A DNA stretch of 14,709 nucleotides from Kiritimatiellia bacterium (GCA_007128275.1 SKXR01000072.1:1-14709); one strand, 5' to 3'; positions 6,577-14,666 are shown, counted from the stretch's first letter. Notes: generated from the letters alone by a model not told the origin. Numbers and translations: made by a program.

Positions 6577-9129
6577 ATGTCTTTGGATGAGAATTCCTCT
6601 ACTACAGAGGATGTGAGCGATGTCGAAAACCAGAAGCAAGAGTCGTTGGAAACCGTAGCCCCGCCCGCTTCCCCCGCCCCGAATAAGAAGGTCGGCGCGA
6701 AATATGATGCCCAGAATATTACGGTCCTGGGTGGACTCGACGCGGTGCGAAAACGGCCCGCGATGTATATCGGTGACACCGTGGCACGCGGATTGCACCA
6801 CTGCGTGTATGAGGTCGTGGACAACAGCGTCGACGAGGCCTTGGCCGGACATTGCAGCCACATCCACATCGCGCTAAACGCCGATGGCTCCTGTTCCGTG
6901 AACGACGACGGTCGCGGAATCCCGGTGGATATGCACGCGACGGAAAAGAAGCCGGCGGTCGAAGTCGTGCTCACCACCCTGCATGCGGGCGGCAAGTTCG
7001 ATCACGACAGCTACAAGGTCTCCGGCGGACTCCACGGCGTGGGCGTGTCCTGCGTCAATGCACTCAGTGAATGGTTCGAAGTGGAAGTGCGCCGCGACGG
7101 CAAGGTCCACCACCAACGCTTCGAACGCGGCAAGCCCGCGTCCAAACTGGAAACCATCGGTAAAACCAAGGGGACAGGCACAAAGATCACCTTCTTCCCC
7201 GATCCCGAAATCTTTCAGGTCACTGAATTCAATTGGGACACCCTTGCCGCGCGCCTGCGCGAAGTCGCGTTCCTGAACAAGGGCCTCGAGATCAAACTCA
7301 CACAGGAAGAGCCCGCCCGCGAGGAGCTATTCAAATACGAGGGCGGCATCCGCGAATTCGTCGAGCATCTGAACCGCAACAAGAACGCGTTGCACCCCAA
7401 AGTGATCTATGTCGAGAAAGAGCGCGACAACGTCGCCGTGGAAATCGCGATGCAGTACACGGACGCCTACGCGGAAAACATTTTCTCGTTCGCCAACAAC
7501 ATCAACACCATTGAGGGCGGCACCCACTTGAGCGGTTTCCGTTCGGCGCTGACCCGCACGGTGAACCAGTACGCGCGCGCTAATAAACTGATCAAGGACG
7601 ACAAGATCAGCATGGGCGGCGATGACATTCGCGAAGGCATGACCGCGGTCGTGAGCGTGAAGGTGCCCGACCCGCAGTTTGAAGGACAAACCAAGACCAA
7701 ACTGGGCAACGGCGAGGTCCAGGGCATCGTTGAATCCATCGTGAACGACGAACTGGCCACCTACTTTGAGGAACACCCGAATGTCGCCCGCCGCGTGGTG
7801 GATAAGGGCCTCCTGGCGGCGCGCGCACGCGAGGCCGCGCGCAAGGCCCGCGATCTGACCCGTCGCAAGAGCGCCCTCGACAGCGGTTCACTCCCCGGCA
7901 AACTCGCCGATTGTTCCGAACGCGACCCCGCGCTGACCGAACTCTTCATTGTGGAGGGCGACAGCGCCGGCGGCTCGGCCAAACAAGGCCGAAACCGGAA
8001 TTTTCAGGCGATCCTGCCCCTGCGCGGCAAGGTGTTGAACGTGGAAAAAGCGCGACTGGACAAGATCCTTAACAACAACGAAATTCGCACGATGATCACG
8101 GCGATCGGCACGGGGATCGGTCGCGAGGAATTCAACATCGCCAAATTGCGCTACCACAAAATCGTGATCATGACGGACGCGGACGTGGACGGCTCGCACA
8201 TTCGCACGCTGTTGCTCACCTTCTTCTATCGCCAGATGCCGGAATTGATCGAGCGCGGCTACGTCTACATCGCACTGCCGCCCCTGTACAAAATCAAACG
8301 CAAAAAGCACGAACAATATCTCGACAGCGACAAGGAGCTGACCAAGGTACTGCTGGAACTCGGCATGGAAGAACTCCAGCTCGTCGACGGCAACGGCAAG
8401 CCCGCCTGCTCGGACAAACAATTGCAGGAAATCCTGGCGGCCCTCACCGAGATCGAGGATATCGGCCGGCTGCTCGAGCGTAAGGGTATGAATTTTTATG
8501 AATACCTCGCGCACCGCGACAAGGAAAAGGGCTTGTTTCCCCAGTACCGCGTACAGGTCAAGCATGAGACCGGGACGAGCTATCAGTATGTCGCCACGGA
8601 AGCCGACCTGCGGGAGTACCGCGAGGAAATGGAAAGGAAACTCGGCGACCAGCTCGAGATATTCACGGAAAACGGCAGCGGCAACGGCGGCGCGCCCACG
8701 CCACGGCAACCGGGCCTGCAGTGGGTGGAGATTTTTTCCGCCAACGCCCTCGCCAAACAGGTGGCCATACTCGAAAAACGCGGCTTCACCGTCGAACAGT
8801 TGACCACTACCGAAGAACCCATCCTGTATCTCGTCGATCCGGACGGCGAAAAATTCGCGATCCATTCCCTGCAAGGCCTGCTCGACAAGGTGCGGGAGCT
8901 CGGTCGCAAAGGCCTGCAGATACAACGCTATAAAGGCTTGGGCGAAATGAACCCGGAACAACTTTGGGAAACCACCATGGACCCCCAACGGCGGAAGATG
9001 GATCGCGTGGTCCTGGAAGACATCGTCAAGGCCGACGAAATCTTCACCATCCTCATGGGCGACGAAGTCGAACCGCGCCGCAATTTCATCCTGAGCAACG
9101 CACTGAACGTGCGCAACCTCGATATTTAA
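6577..9129 (+). CDS. gyrB: DNA gyrase subunit B
   Basis: An 850-aa ATPase subunit of DNA gyrase, which with GyrA introduces negative supercoils. Residues 1-43 are an acidic, Ser/Pro-rich extension before the conserved fold. GHKL ATPase: PAMYIGDT (61-68), VDNSVDEALAG with catalytic Glu86 (81-91), NDDGRGIPV (109-117) and GGLHGVGVSCVNALS (150-164). The transducer follows, with a Lys-rich QTKTKLGN loop (371-378). TOPRIM: FIVEGDSAGGSAKQGRNRNFQA with Glu460 (457-478), LRGKVLNVEKA, and MTDADVDGSHI with Asp534/536/538. A long insertion (about 575-765), like that in E. coli-type GyrB and including a Gly-rich linker (699-706), precedes the C-terminal QRYKGLGEMNPEQLWET motif (783-799). The start is supported by AGGGAGA at 6561-6567. 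gyrA follows after 19 bp, so the two are an operon. Confidence 0.98.
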   Translation: MSLDENSSTTEDVSDVENQKQESLETVAPPASPAPNKKVGAKYDAQNITVLGGLDAVRKRPAMYIGDTVARGLHHCVYEVVDNSVDEALAGHCSHIHIALNADGSCSVNDDGRGIPVDMHATEKKPAVEVVLTTLHAGGKFDHDSYKVSGGLHGVGVSCVNALSEWFEVEVRRDGKVHHQRFERGKPASKLETIGKTKGTGTKITFFPDPEIFQVTEFNWDTLAARLREVAFLNKGLEIKLTQEEPAREELFKYEGGIREFVEHLNRNKNALHPKVIYVEKERDNVAVEIAMQYTDAYAENIFSFANNINTIEGGTHLSGFRSALTRTVNQYARANKLIKDDKISMGGDDIREGMTAVVSVKVPDPQFEGQTKTKLGNGEVQGIVESIVNDELATYFEEHPNVARRVVDKGLLAARAREAARKARDLTRRKSALDSGSLPGKLADCSERDPALTELFIVEGDSAGGSAKQGRNRNFQAILPLRGKVLNVEKARLDKILNNNEIRTMITAIGTGIGREEFNIAKLRYHKIVIMTDADVDGSHIRTLLLTFFYRQMPELIERGYVYIALPPLYKIKRKKHEQYLDSDKELTKVLLELGMEELQLVDGNGKPACSDKQLQEILAALTEIEDIGRLLERKGMNFYEYLAHRDKEKGLFPQYRVQVKHETGTSYQYVATEADLREYREEMERKLGDQLEIFTENGSGNGGAPTPRQPGLQWVEIFSANALAKQVAILEKRGFTVEQLTTTEEPILYLVDPDGEKFAIHSLQGLLDKVRELGRKGLQIQRYKGLGEMNPEQLWETTMDPQRRKMDRVVLEDIVKADEIFTILMGDEVEPRRNFILSNALNVRNLDI

Positions 9130-9148
9130 CCCTCGGACGTACCCACCT

Positions 9149-11713
9149 ATGTATCAGCAAAACGAACGACTCAACCAGACCAATATTGAAGATGAAATGC
9201 AGCGGGCGTACATCGATTACTCGATGAGCGTCATCGTCGGTCGCGCGTTGCCCGACGCGCGCGACGGCCTCAAGCCCGGCAACCGCCGCATCCTCTTCGC
9301 CATGCGCGAACGAGGCTGGACCCATGCCAAACCCTTTGTGAAATGCGCCAAGGTGGTCGGCGAAGTGATCGGTAACTACCATCCCCACGGCGATTCCGCC
9401 GTGTACGACACGCTGGTTCGCATGGCACAGGATTTTTCCATGCGCCATATCCTGATCCACGGACAGGGCAATTTCGGCAGTATCGACGGCGATCCGCCCG
9501 CGGCATACCGGTATACCGAGTGCCGCCTGAACCGTATGTCCGAGGAAATGCTCGCCGATATCGAAAAAAACACCGTCGACATGCGGCCCAACTTCGACGA
9601 GACCCTGCAGGAACCTGTCGTGCTGCCCGCGCGCCTGCCCAACCTGCTGGCCAACGGGAGCACGGGCATCGCCGTCGGCATGGCCACCAACATCCCGCCC
9701 CATAACCTCGGCGAATTGATCGACGGCATCGTGTACTTGATCGACAACCCGGAATGCGCGGTCGGCGACCTGACCGAGTTCGTCAAGGGCCCCGACTTCC
9801 CGACCGGCGGTATGGTGTGCGGTCTCGGCCCCATTAAGAACATGTACGAAACCGGGCGCGGCCTGCTGAAAGTGCGCGGACGCGCCGCCATCGAAACCGG
9901 CGCGCAGAATAAAGAGAGCATCATCATTACGGAAATCCCGTACACGCTCAACAAAACCACGCTCATCGAAAAAATCGCCGACCTCGCGCAAGACAAGAAA
10001 CTCGAGGGCATTTCCGATATCCGCGACGAATCCGCCAAAGGCGCCATCCGCGTGGTTATCGAAATGAAACGCAACGCCGTCCCCAAAGTGCTCCTGAACA
10101 ACCTCTTCAAGTTCACGCAACTCGAGATGACCTTCGGCGCCATCATGCTCGCCATCGACGACGGCCAACCCCGCATCATGAACCTCAAAGAATTGATGCA
10201 ATGCTTCATCAACCACCGCTTCGAGGTGGTGACGCGTCGCGCCAAATTCGATCTCGCCAAAGCCGAGGCCCGCGCACATATCCTCGAGGGGCTTAAGATC
10301 GCCCTCGATAACCTCGATCTCGTCGTCAAAATCATTCGCGGCTCGAAAGACCGCAACGCGGCCCGCGCGGAGCTGATGGCAAAACTAGGACTGAGCGAAA
10401 TCCAGACCAACGCCATTCTGGAAATGCGCCTGTACCAGTTGACCGGCCTGGAACGCGACAAGGTCGAAGCCGAATACCTCGAAATCATCAAGCTGATCAA
10501 CTACCTGCGCGACCTGCTGGCAAGCGAACACAAAATCTTCGAGGTCATCAAGGAAGACCTGATCGATCTCCGGAAAAACTACGCCTCCGAACGGCGCACG
10601 GAAATCCTGCCCGACGAGGGCGAGATCAATATCGAAGACCTGATCGCCGACCGTAATTTCGTCATCACCATCACGCACACCGGCTACATCAAGCGGGTAC
10701 CCGTCAGCACCTACCGCCAGCAACATCGCGGCGGGAAGGGCGTAATCGGCATGGGCACCAAGGAGGAAGACTACGTCGAACACGTCTTCATGGCCTCCAC
10801 GCATGATTACATTCTCTTCTTCACGGAAAACGGGCGCGTCCATTGGCAAAAGGTCTACGAAATCCCCGAAGGCGGCCGAGCCACCCGAGGCAAGGCCATC
10901 GTCAACCTCCTGCAAATCGGATCCGACGAGAAAATCGCCGCGATGATCAAGGTGCGCGAATTCACCGAGGACAAACACCTTGTGATGGCCACCGACCGAG
11001 GCATCGTAAAGAAAACCAACCTGTCCGCGTTCGGCAACCCGCGCGCCGGCGGCATCATCGGCATCGCCATCGATGAGGGCGATAAACTGATCGGCGTGAA
11101 AATGACCGGCGGCGAAGATGAAGTCATGCTGATCACACGGTGCGGCATGAGTATCCGCTTCCATGAAGACCAGTTGAGAGATCAGGGCCGTGATACGCGC
11201 GGCGTTCGCGGCATTCGGCTCGGCAAGGAGAACGACGCCGTCGAAAGCATCGAAGTGGTTGCCGCCGACTGCACGCTGCTTGCCATCACGCAAAACGGGT
11301 TCGGCAAACGCACCCGGTTCGAGGAGTACCCCACGCAGAAGCGGGGCGGAAAAGGAGTACTCACGATTCGCGCCTCGGCACGCAACGGCCTGCTGGTCGG
11401 TGCCCATTCTGTTAATGATTCCGACGCGCTCATGCTCATTACCGAGCAAGGCCAGATGATTCGCATCTCCGTCAGTGGCATTCGCGCCATCAGCCGGAAC
11501 ACGCAAGGCGTACGCCTGATCTCGCTCTCGGAAGGCGATAAACTCGTCGCCGCCACCCCCGTGGAACCGGAGGACGAGGCAACCATCGAGGAACAGGAAG
11601 ACGGACAGGAAGAAACACCCGTCGTCCCGGTCAATCCGCCGCCGACTTCCGGCGACGAAGAGCCCGTCAACCCCCCGACAACGGGGAACGAAACGGAAGA
11701 GACTCAGGCCTGA
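9149..11713 (+). CDS. gyrA: DNA gyrase subunit A
   Basis: An 854-aa DNA breakage-reunion subunit. The catalytic tyrosine is Tyr122 in AYRYTECRL, numbered as in E. coli. The quinolone-resistance region HPHGDSAVYDTLVRMAQ (78-94) carries Ser83 and Asp87, the sensitive wild-type residues. The GSTGIAVGMATNIPPHNL segment (170-187) and coiled coil are normal. The C-terminal wrapping domain has the gyrase-specific GyrA box as QHRGGKG (525-531) and a second degenerate box, QKRGGKG (730-736). This supports gyrase over topoisomerase IV. Residues from about 806 form an acidic, proline-rich tail with a repeated PVNPP element. ATG 9149 has no clear ribosome binding site and lies 19 bp after gyrB, so translation may depend partly on gyrB. 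The TGA at 11711-11713 directly abuts a minus-strand stop codon. Confidence 0.98.
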   Translation: MYQQNERLNQTNIEDEMQRAYIDYSMSVIVGRALPDARDGLKPGNRRILFAMRERGWTHAKPFVKCAKVVGEVIGNYHPHGDSAVYDTLVRMAQDFSMRHILIHGQGNFGSIDGDPPAAYRYTECRLNRMSEEMLADIEKNTVDMRPNFDETLQEPVVLPARLPNLLANGSTGIAVGMATNIPPHNLGELIDGIVYLIDNPECAVGDLTEFVKGPDFPTGGMVCGLGPIKNMYETGRGLLKVRGRAAIETGAQNKESIIITEIPYTLNKTTLIEKIADLAQDKKLEGISDIRDESAKGAIRVVIEMKRNAVPKVLLNNLFKFTQLEMTFGAIMLAIDDGQPRIMNLKELMQCFINHRFEVVTRRAKFDLAKAEARAHILEGLKIALDNLDLVVKIIRGSKDRNAARAELMAKLGLSEIQTNAILEMRLYQLTGLERDKVEAEYLEIIKLINYLRDLLASEHKIFEVIKEDLIDLRKNYASERRTEILPDEGEINIEDLIADRNFVITITHTGYIKRVPVSTYRQQHRGGKGVIGMGTKEEDYVEHVFMASTHDYILFFTENGRVHWQKVYEIPEGGRATRGKAIVNLLQIGSDEKIAAMIKVREFTEDKHLVMATDRGIVKKTNLSAFGNPRAGGIIGIAIDEGDKLIGVKMTGGEDEVMLITRCGMSIRFHEDQLRDQGRDTRGVRGIRLGKENDAVESIEVVAADCTLLAITQNGFGKRTRFEEYPTQKRGGKGVLTIRASARNGLLVGAHSVNDSDALMLITEQGQMIRISVSGIRAISRNTQGVRLISLSEGDKLVAATPVEPEDEATIEEQEDGQEETPVVPVNPPPTSGDEEPVNPPTTGNETEETQA

Positions 11714-11803
11714 TCAGCGGCCAACAAGCAGCGAAACCAAGTATCCGAATGCCGCGATACCCACGGTAGCGGTACCTATAACCAGAAGCACTATGGATGC
11801 CAT
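11714..11803 (-). CDS. Tiny single-span membrane protein (29 aa), putative
   Basis: An ATG (11801-11803) preceded by a near-perfect AGGAGG ribosome binding site 7-8 nt upstream opens a 29-residue ORF, MASIVLLVIGTATVGIA then AFGYLVSLLVGR, ending in TGA at 11714-11716. It is almost wholly hydrophobic, one transmembrane helix with a terminal Arg. The FGYLVSLL segment and the size are reminiscent of KdpF-type mini-subunits, but no kdp genes are near and the resemblance is weak. The same frame is open back to GTG 11971/ATG 11968, itself preceded by AGGAGA, so an 85-aa protein with this segment as a C-terminal anchor is an alternative. The stop abuts the gyrA stop. No homologue is recognised. Confidence 0.45.
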   Translation of the reverse strand: MASIVLLVIGTATVGIAAFGYLVSLLVGR

Positions 11804-11820
11804 GGCGTTATCCTCCTGTC

Positions 11821-11943
11821 CTACGGTTGCCGTACTTGCAGATGCAGTTGACGACTTCGCAATGCCGAACGCACCGCGGAGTAACCGCATCCGATAAAGG
11901 TCGTGCTGGATAAGATTGCTATCGTGCCCCATAACATCGTCAT
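11821..11943 (-). CDS. Small hydrophobic ORF (40 aa), putative
   Basis: ATG 11943 is preceded by AGGGGGAG about 6 nt upstream on the minus strand and opens a 40-codon frame ending in TAG (11821-11823). That is 17 bp before the start of the 29-aa ORF, whose AGGAGG lies in the gap. The peptide begins MTMLWGTIAILSSTTFIGCG, a possible membrane span or lipobox-like FIGC, and ends with an Arg/Gln-rich tail (SALRSRQLHLQVRQP). The hydrophobic-then-basic layout suits a small inner-membrane protein with its C-terminus in the cytoplasm. It overlaps, in another frame, the 85-aa alternative described for the neighbouring ORF; at most one of these is likely to be real here. No family is recognised. Confidence 0.35.
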   Translation of the reverse strand: MTMLWGTIAILSSTTFIGCGYSAVRSALRSRQLHLQVRQP

Positions 11944-11971
11944 GATCTACTCCCCCTGACTGCGTCATCAC

Positions 11972-12324
11972 TATTTCGTCTCCTATTGAAGCAGCAGGGA
12001 CAGTGCCAAGTTCCTCAATGTAGTAACACACTCGACACCATATTCTTCATAACCTTCTCCCATACAGCCCATTCCGTAACCATAGAATATTCCATAACTC
12101 GAACTACTATCAGGGAAACCCTTGCCATTTTTTCGCAAAAGCGGGAATTTGGGAAAGAATTCCCCCGTCTTGGCACTCCGCGCCGGGGCGCAGCGGCGGT
12201 GGACCTTTCCCGCCTCCATACTGCGCGAGGGCCGGCCACGACCATCCCTCTTGCCTCTTTCCCTTCAACCTGATACACCATGGCCCATTCACCTTTTCAA
12301 CCCTTACACAGGAGAAATGACAAA
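11972..12324. other. Intergenic region upstream of phosphofructokinase
   Basis: About 350 bp without a well-supported gene. The 11985-12120 part is clearly more AT-rich than its surroundings and is full of CATA/TATG strings. On the minus strand it reads as a Tyr/Gly-rich frame (SSSYGIFYGYGMG) ending LSLLLQ with a TAG at 11983-11985 that overlaps the next AGGAG. No strong start precedes it. The 12180-12191 stretch GCGCCGGGGCGC is a compact GC dyad. A phosphofructokinase promoter is not clear. Confidence 0.4.
12143..12164. repeat. Inverted repeat GGGAATT/AATTCCC
   Basis: Perfect 7-bp arms GGGAATT (12143-12149) and AATTCCC (12158-12164) flank an 8-bp A/G-rich centre. No T-run follows, so it is not an obvious terminator. 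It may be an operator for the phosphofructokinase gene about 160 bp downstream or part of the minus-strand unit. Confidence 0.4.
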
Positions 12325-13545
12325 ATGGCGAAGAAACAACTGACCGGAAACATGCTTATCGCGCAAAGTGGCGGTCCGACCGTCGTCATCAACCAAAGCC
12401 TCGTCGGTGCGGTGCTCGAAGCGAAGAAACATAAACCGATCAAGAAAATCTACGGCGCTCTGCACGGCATCAAGGGCATACTTGAAGAGGATCTGATCGA
12501 TTTGGGGCGGGAAAGTGTACGAACGCTCGAAGACGTGGCCCGGACCCCTTCCTCCGCCCTGGGCTCTGTCCGCAAGAAACCGACACCCGCAGATTGCGCA
12601 AACATCTTCAAAGTCCTTCAGAAATACGATGTCCGCTACTTCTTCTATATCGGCGGCAATGACTCGGCGGAAACCACCCACATCATCAACGAGGAAGCGC
12701 GCAAAGCGAAATACGACTTCCGCTGTTTCCATATTTGTAAAACCATAGACAACGACCTGCGCGAAAACGACCACACGCCCGGCTTCAGCTCGGGAGCAAA
12801 ATTCGTCGCCTCAGCCTTCATGGGCGACAACCTGGACAACCGCGCCCTGCCCGGCGTGAAAATAAACATCGTCATGGGCCGCCACGCCGGCTTTCTCACC
12901 GCCGCGGCTGCCCTCGGGCGCGTGTACCCCGACGACGGCCCGCACCTGATCTATCTTCCGGAACGCCCGTTCGCTATGACCCGGTTTCTGAAAGACGTCA
13001 AAACCGCCTACAACAAATATGGGCGTTGTGTAGTAGCCGTTTCCGAAGGCATCGCCGACAGAAGCGGCAAGCCCGTCGCAAGCCTGTTCATCAAGGAAAC
13101 CGACGCGCACGGCAACGTCCAGCTCAGCGGATCGGGCGCGCTCGGCGATCTGCTGGCGGGCGAGATCCGGTCCAAACTCGGCATCGCCCGCGTACGCGCC
13201 GATACGCTCGGCTACCTGCAACGCTCGTTCCCCGGTATCATCTCCGCCAACGACGCCAAAGAGGCGCGCGAAGTCGGACGACAAGCCGTCAAGGCCTCCG
13301 CCACCGGCACACAGGCCAGCGGCAGTATTGCCATCGTACGAAAGCCCGGGAAGAAATACGTGGTCACCTATAAACGCGTGCCCCTCAAGAACGTCGCCAA
13401 GGAAACGCAGCACATGCCCGCGAAATTCATTAACAAAGCGGGCAACGACGTCACCAAGGCCTTCATCGACTACGCCGCGCCCATCGTCGGCCCACTGCCG
13501 AAGATCGGACGCCTCAAAGGCGTGCGCGTCAAAAAGAAAAAGTGA
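12325..13545 (+). CDS. pfp: 6-phosphofructokinase, probably pyrophosphate-dependent
   Basis: A 406-aa phosphofructokinase that phosphorylates fructose 6-phosphate at the committed step of glycolysis. The N-terminal nucleotide/PPi site is AQSGGPTVVINQSL (13-26). The phosphate-donor loop is YIGGNDSAETT (108-118), with Asp113 where ATP enzymes have Gly. The catalytic loop is CKTIDNDL (138-145), with Lys139 where ATP enzymes have Gly, and catalytic Asp142. Asp113 and Lys139 are the known markers of PPi-dependent enzymes. MGRHAGFLTAAAALG (184-198) and YLPERPF bind substrate. The closest remembered pattern is the methanotroph-type PPi-PFK (MAKKNLFYAQSGG..., GGGDSAD). The start at 12325 is chosen for GGAG at 12311-12314; an in-frame ATG at 12280 lacks one. 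A Lys/Arg-rich tail (GVRVKKKK) ends the protein. Whether PPi or ATP is used needs assay; the PPi reaction is reversible, so it may also serve gluconeogenesis. Confidence 0.92.
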   Translation: MAKKQLTGNMLIAQSGGPTVVINQSLVGAVLEAKKHKPIKKIYGALHGIKGILEEDLIDLGRESVRTLEDVARTPSSALGSVRKKPTPADCANIFKVLQKYDVRYFFYIGGNDSAETTHIINEEARKAKYDFRCFHICKTIDNDLRENDHTPGFSSGAKFVASAFMGDNLDNRALPGVKINIVMGRHAGFLTAAAALGRVYPDDGPHLIYLPERPFAMTRFLKDVKTAYNKYGRCVVAVSEGIADRSGKPVASLFIKETDAHGNVQLSGSGALGDLLAGEIRSKLGIARVRADTLGYLQRSFPGIISANDAKEAREVGRQAVKASATGTQASGSIAIVRKPGKKYVVTYKRVPLKNVAKETQHMPAKFINKAGNDVTKAFIDYAAPIVGPLPKIGRLKGVRVKKKK

Positions 13546-13593
13546 ATACGGTCGCCACCGGCGGCGTCTCAGCTTCCATGATGCAAACGACAT

Positions 13594-13671
13594 TTCCAAC
13601 GATTGGAAAAGCCCTGCTTCCGCGCTTCCAACGATTGGAAAAACGGGCCTGTTTTCTTCCAATGATTGGAA
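13594..13671. repeat. Three phased 15-bp palindromes TTCCAAYGATTGGAA
   Basis: TTCCAACGATTGGAA at 13594-13608 and 13626-13640, and TTCCAATGATTGGAA at 13657-13671. Each is followed by AA. Start-to-start spacing is 32 and 31 bp, three helical turns, so all face the same side of the DNA. Arms TTCCAA/TTGGAA are perfect. A degenerate TTCCATGATGCAAA lies at 13574. They sit between the phosphofructokinase stop and the predicted LolA-like start and read in frames as IGK, SLEK or NDWK. Such translations are, from memory, frequent at misannotated gene starts in Kiritimatiellota, which suggests a lineage-wide regulatory or nucleoid-protein site. The binding protein is unknown. Confidence 0.75.
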
Positions 13672-14408
13672 AATTCCTGGCGGCCGTGATTCTTCTGTTC
13701 GGGGCGTCGGGGCCAACCGCTGCTCAGACGCCGGACGGCGATCAGATCATGATGCAGGTGCGGGCGGCGTTGCCGTATATCCCACTGCGGATTACCGGGG
13801 AACTCCAATCGCGCGATCGCCGGGGCAACATCGTACGCATCACGCCGGTGGAAATGGAACTGGATTGGGGCGCCCAGCCGCCGACGGCGTTGTACATCAT
13901 CCGTGACCGGTTCGGCGCCGAGCAGGAACGGTTACGCATCGCCTGGCCGGCGGACAGGCCGCCGGAGTATGCCTATGCTCATGGGGACCCCGCCGAGGCG
14001 GCAGCATTGGAGGATTTGAATCGGTCCATCGCCGGATTGGATCTCGATTGGGCCGATTTGAGTTTGTCGTTTCTGTGGTGGAACGGCGCGCGCGTGGTGG
14101 GGTCCGAACGGGTGCGGGGCCGATTCTGCCATATTGTTGAATTAAAGGCGCCGGACGAACAGGTATCACGCTATGCGGGGGTTCGGCTTTGGATCGATCC
14201 CGAAACGAGCCTGATGATGCAAGCCGACGCCTTCGACGCGCGTAACCGTATGGTGCGCCGATTGCAGGTCAAAAGCCTACGTAAGATTGACGATATCTGG
14301 ATGGTTCAGAATCTCGACATCTTCACGCAGGCCTCTCGCGACCGTGTCACCCTCCGCGTGCGGAACGTCAAAGCCCTCGACGACTCCTTTGACGAAGACT
14401 GGGACTGA
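13662..14408 (+). CDS. Exported LolA-like (outer membrane lipoprotein-sorting) protein
   Basis: A 248-aa protein with signal peptide MIGKFLAAVILLFGASGPTA and probable cleavage after AQ or TAA. The mature chain alternates beta strands (ITGELQSRDRRGNIV, VEMELDWG, RLWIDPETSLMMQADAFD, RRLQVKSLRKIDDIWMVQNLDIF, DRVTLRVRNVKALD) in the pattern of LolA/LolB-fold 'outer membrane lipoprotein-sorting' proteins (compare PF17131). These bind lipid or lipoprotein acyl chains in the periplasm; the exact cargo is unknown. The frame is open back to GTG 13542, which overlaps the phosphofructokinase stop. That extension merely translates the palindromes (FPTIGK, FQRLEK), so ATG 13662, inside the third palindrome, is preferred because it yields a clean signal peptide. 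No clear ribosome binding site precedes it. It lies 116 bp after the kinase gene. Confidence 0.75.
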   Translation: MIGKFLAAVILLFGASGPTAAQTPDGDQIMMQVRAALPYIPLRITGELQSRDRRGNIVRITPVEMELDWGAQPPTALYIIRDRFGAEQERLRIAWPADRPPEYAYAHGDPAEAAALEDLNRSIAGLDLDWADLSLSFLWWNGARVVGSERVRGRFCHIVELKAPDEQVSRYAGVRLWIDPETSLMMQADAFDARNRMVRRLQVKSLRKIDDIWMVQNLDIFTQASRDRVTLRVRNVKALDDSFDEDWD

Positions 14409-14469
14409 GTCCAGATTCCCTCAACGCCCTTCCTCAATCAAGGGACACAGAAATAATCCGCGCGCTGTT

Positions 14470-14531
14470 CGTTCACTGTCATTAGAATCTACGATCGTGG
14501 AAACAGATGACAGTTAATCACAATCATCACA
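14470..14531. repeat. 62-bp direct repeat, copy 1, with dyad core
   Basis: This is identical to 14605-14666. It contains coaxial dyads: outer arms ACTGTCAT (14475-14482) and ATGACAGT (14507-14514), and a central ACGATCGT (14491-14498), all centred on 14494.5, forming a 40-bp imperfect palindrome. Together with the preceding 23-bp unit and CCGCGCGCT it makes a 97-bp composite repeat (14435-14531). Confidence 0.85.
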
Positions 14532-14604
14532 CAATCAAGGGACACAGAAATAATGCCGAAACACAGCAATCAAGGGACACAGAAATAATCCGCGCGCTCC
14601 TGCT

Positions 14605-14666
14605 CGTTCACTGTCATTAGAATCTACGATCGTGGAAACAGATGACAGTTAATCACAATCATCACA
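14605..14666. repeat. 62-bp direct repeat, copy 2, with dyad core
   Basis: An exact second copy of 14470-14531, shifted by 135 bp, with the palindrome spanning 14610-14649. The composite copy 14567-14666 is 100 bp; it has CCTGCT where copy 1 has GTT between the GC-rich motif and the repeat. The perfect identity implies recent duplication or gene-conversion-like maintenance. Confidence 0.85.

Noticed and set aside
7888..10279. Long minus-strand frames of 366 and 397 aa antisense to gyrB and gyrA
   Set aside because: They lie opposite fully conserved gyrase coding sequence and have no family motifs or ribosome binding sites; codon-bias shadows.
12015..12281. Minus-strand frame of 88 aa ending SSVLLH
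   Set aside because: No ribosome binding site, crosses the GC dyad and inverted repeat, no recognisable domain; probably chance in an AT-rich patch.
13542..13661. GTG start of the LolA-like gene overlapping the phosphofructokinase stop
   Set aside because: The added 40 residues are just translated palindromes (FPTIGK, FQRLEK) and would bury the signal peptide; kept only as an alternative.
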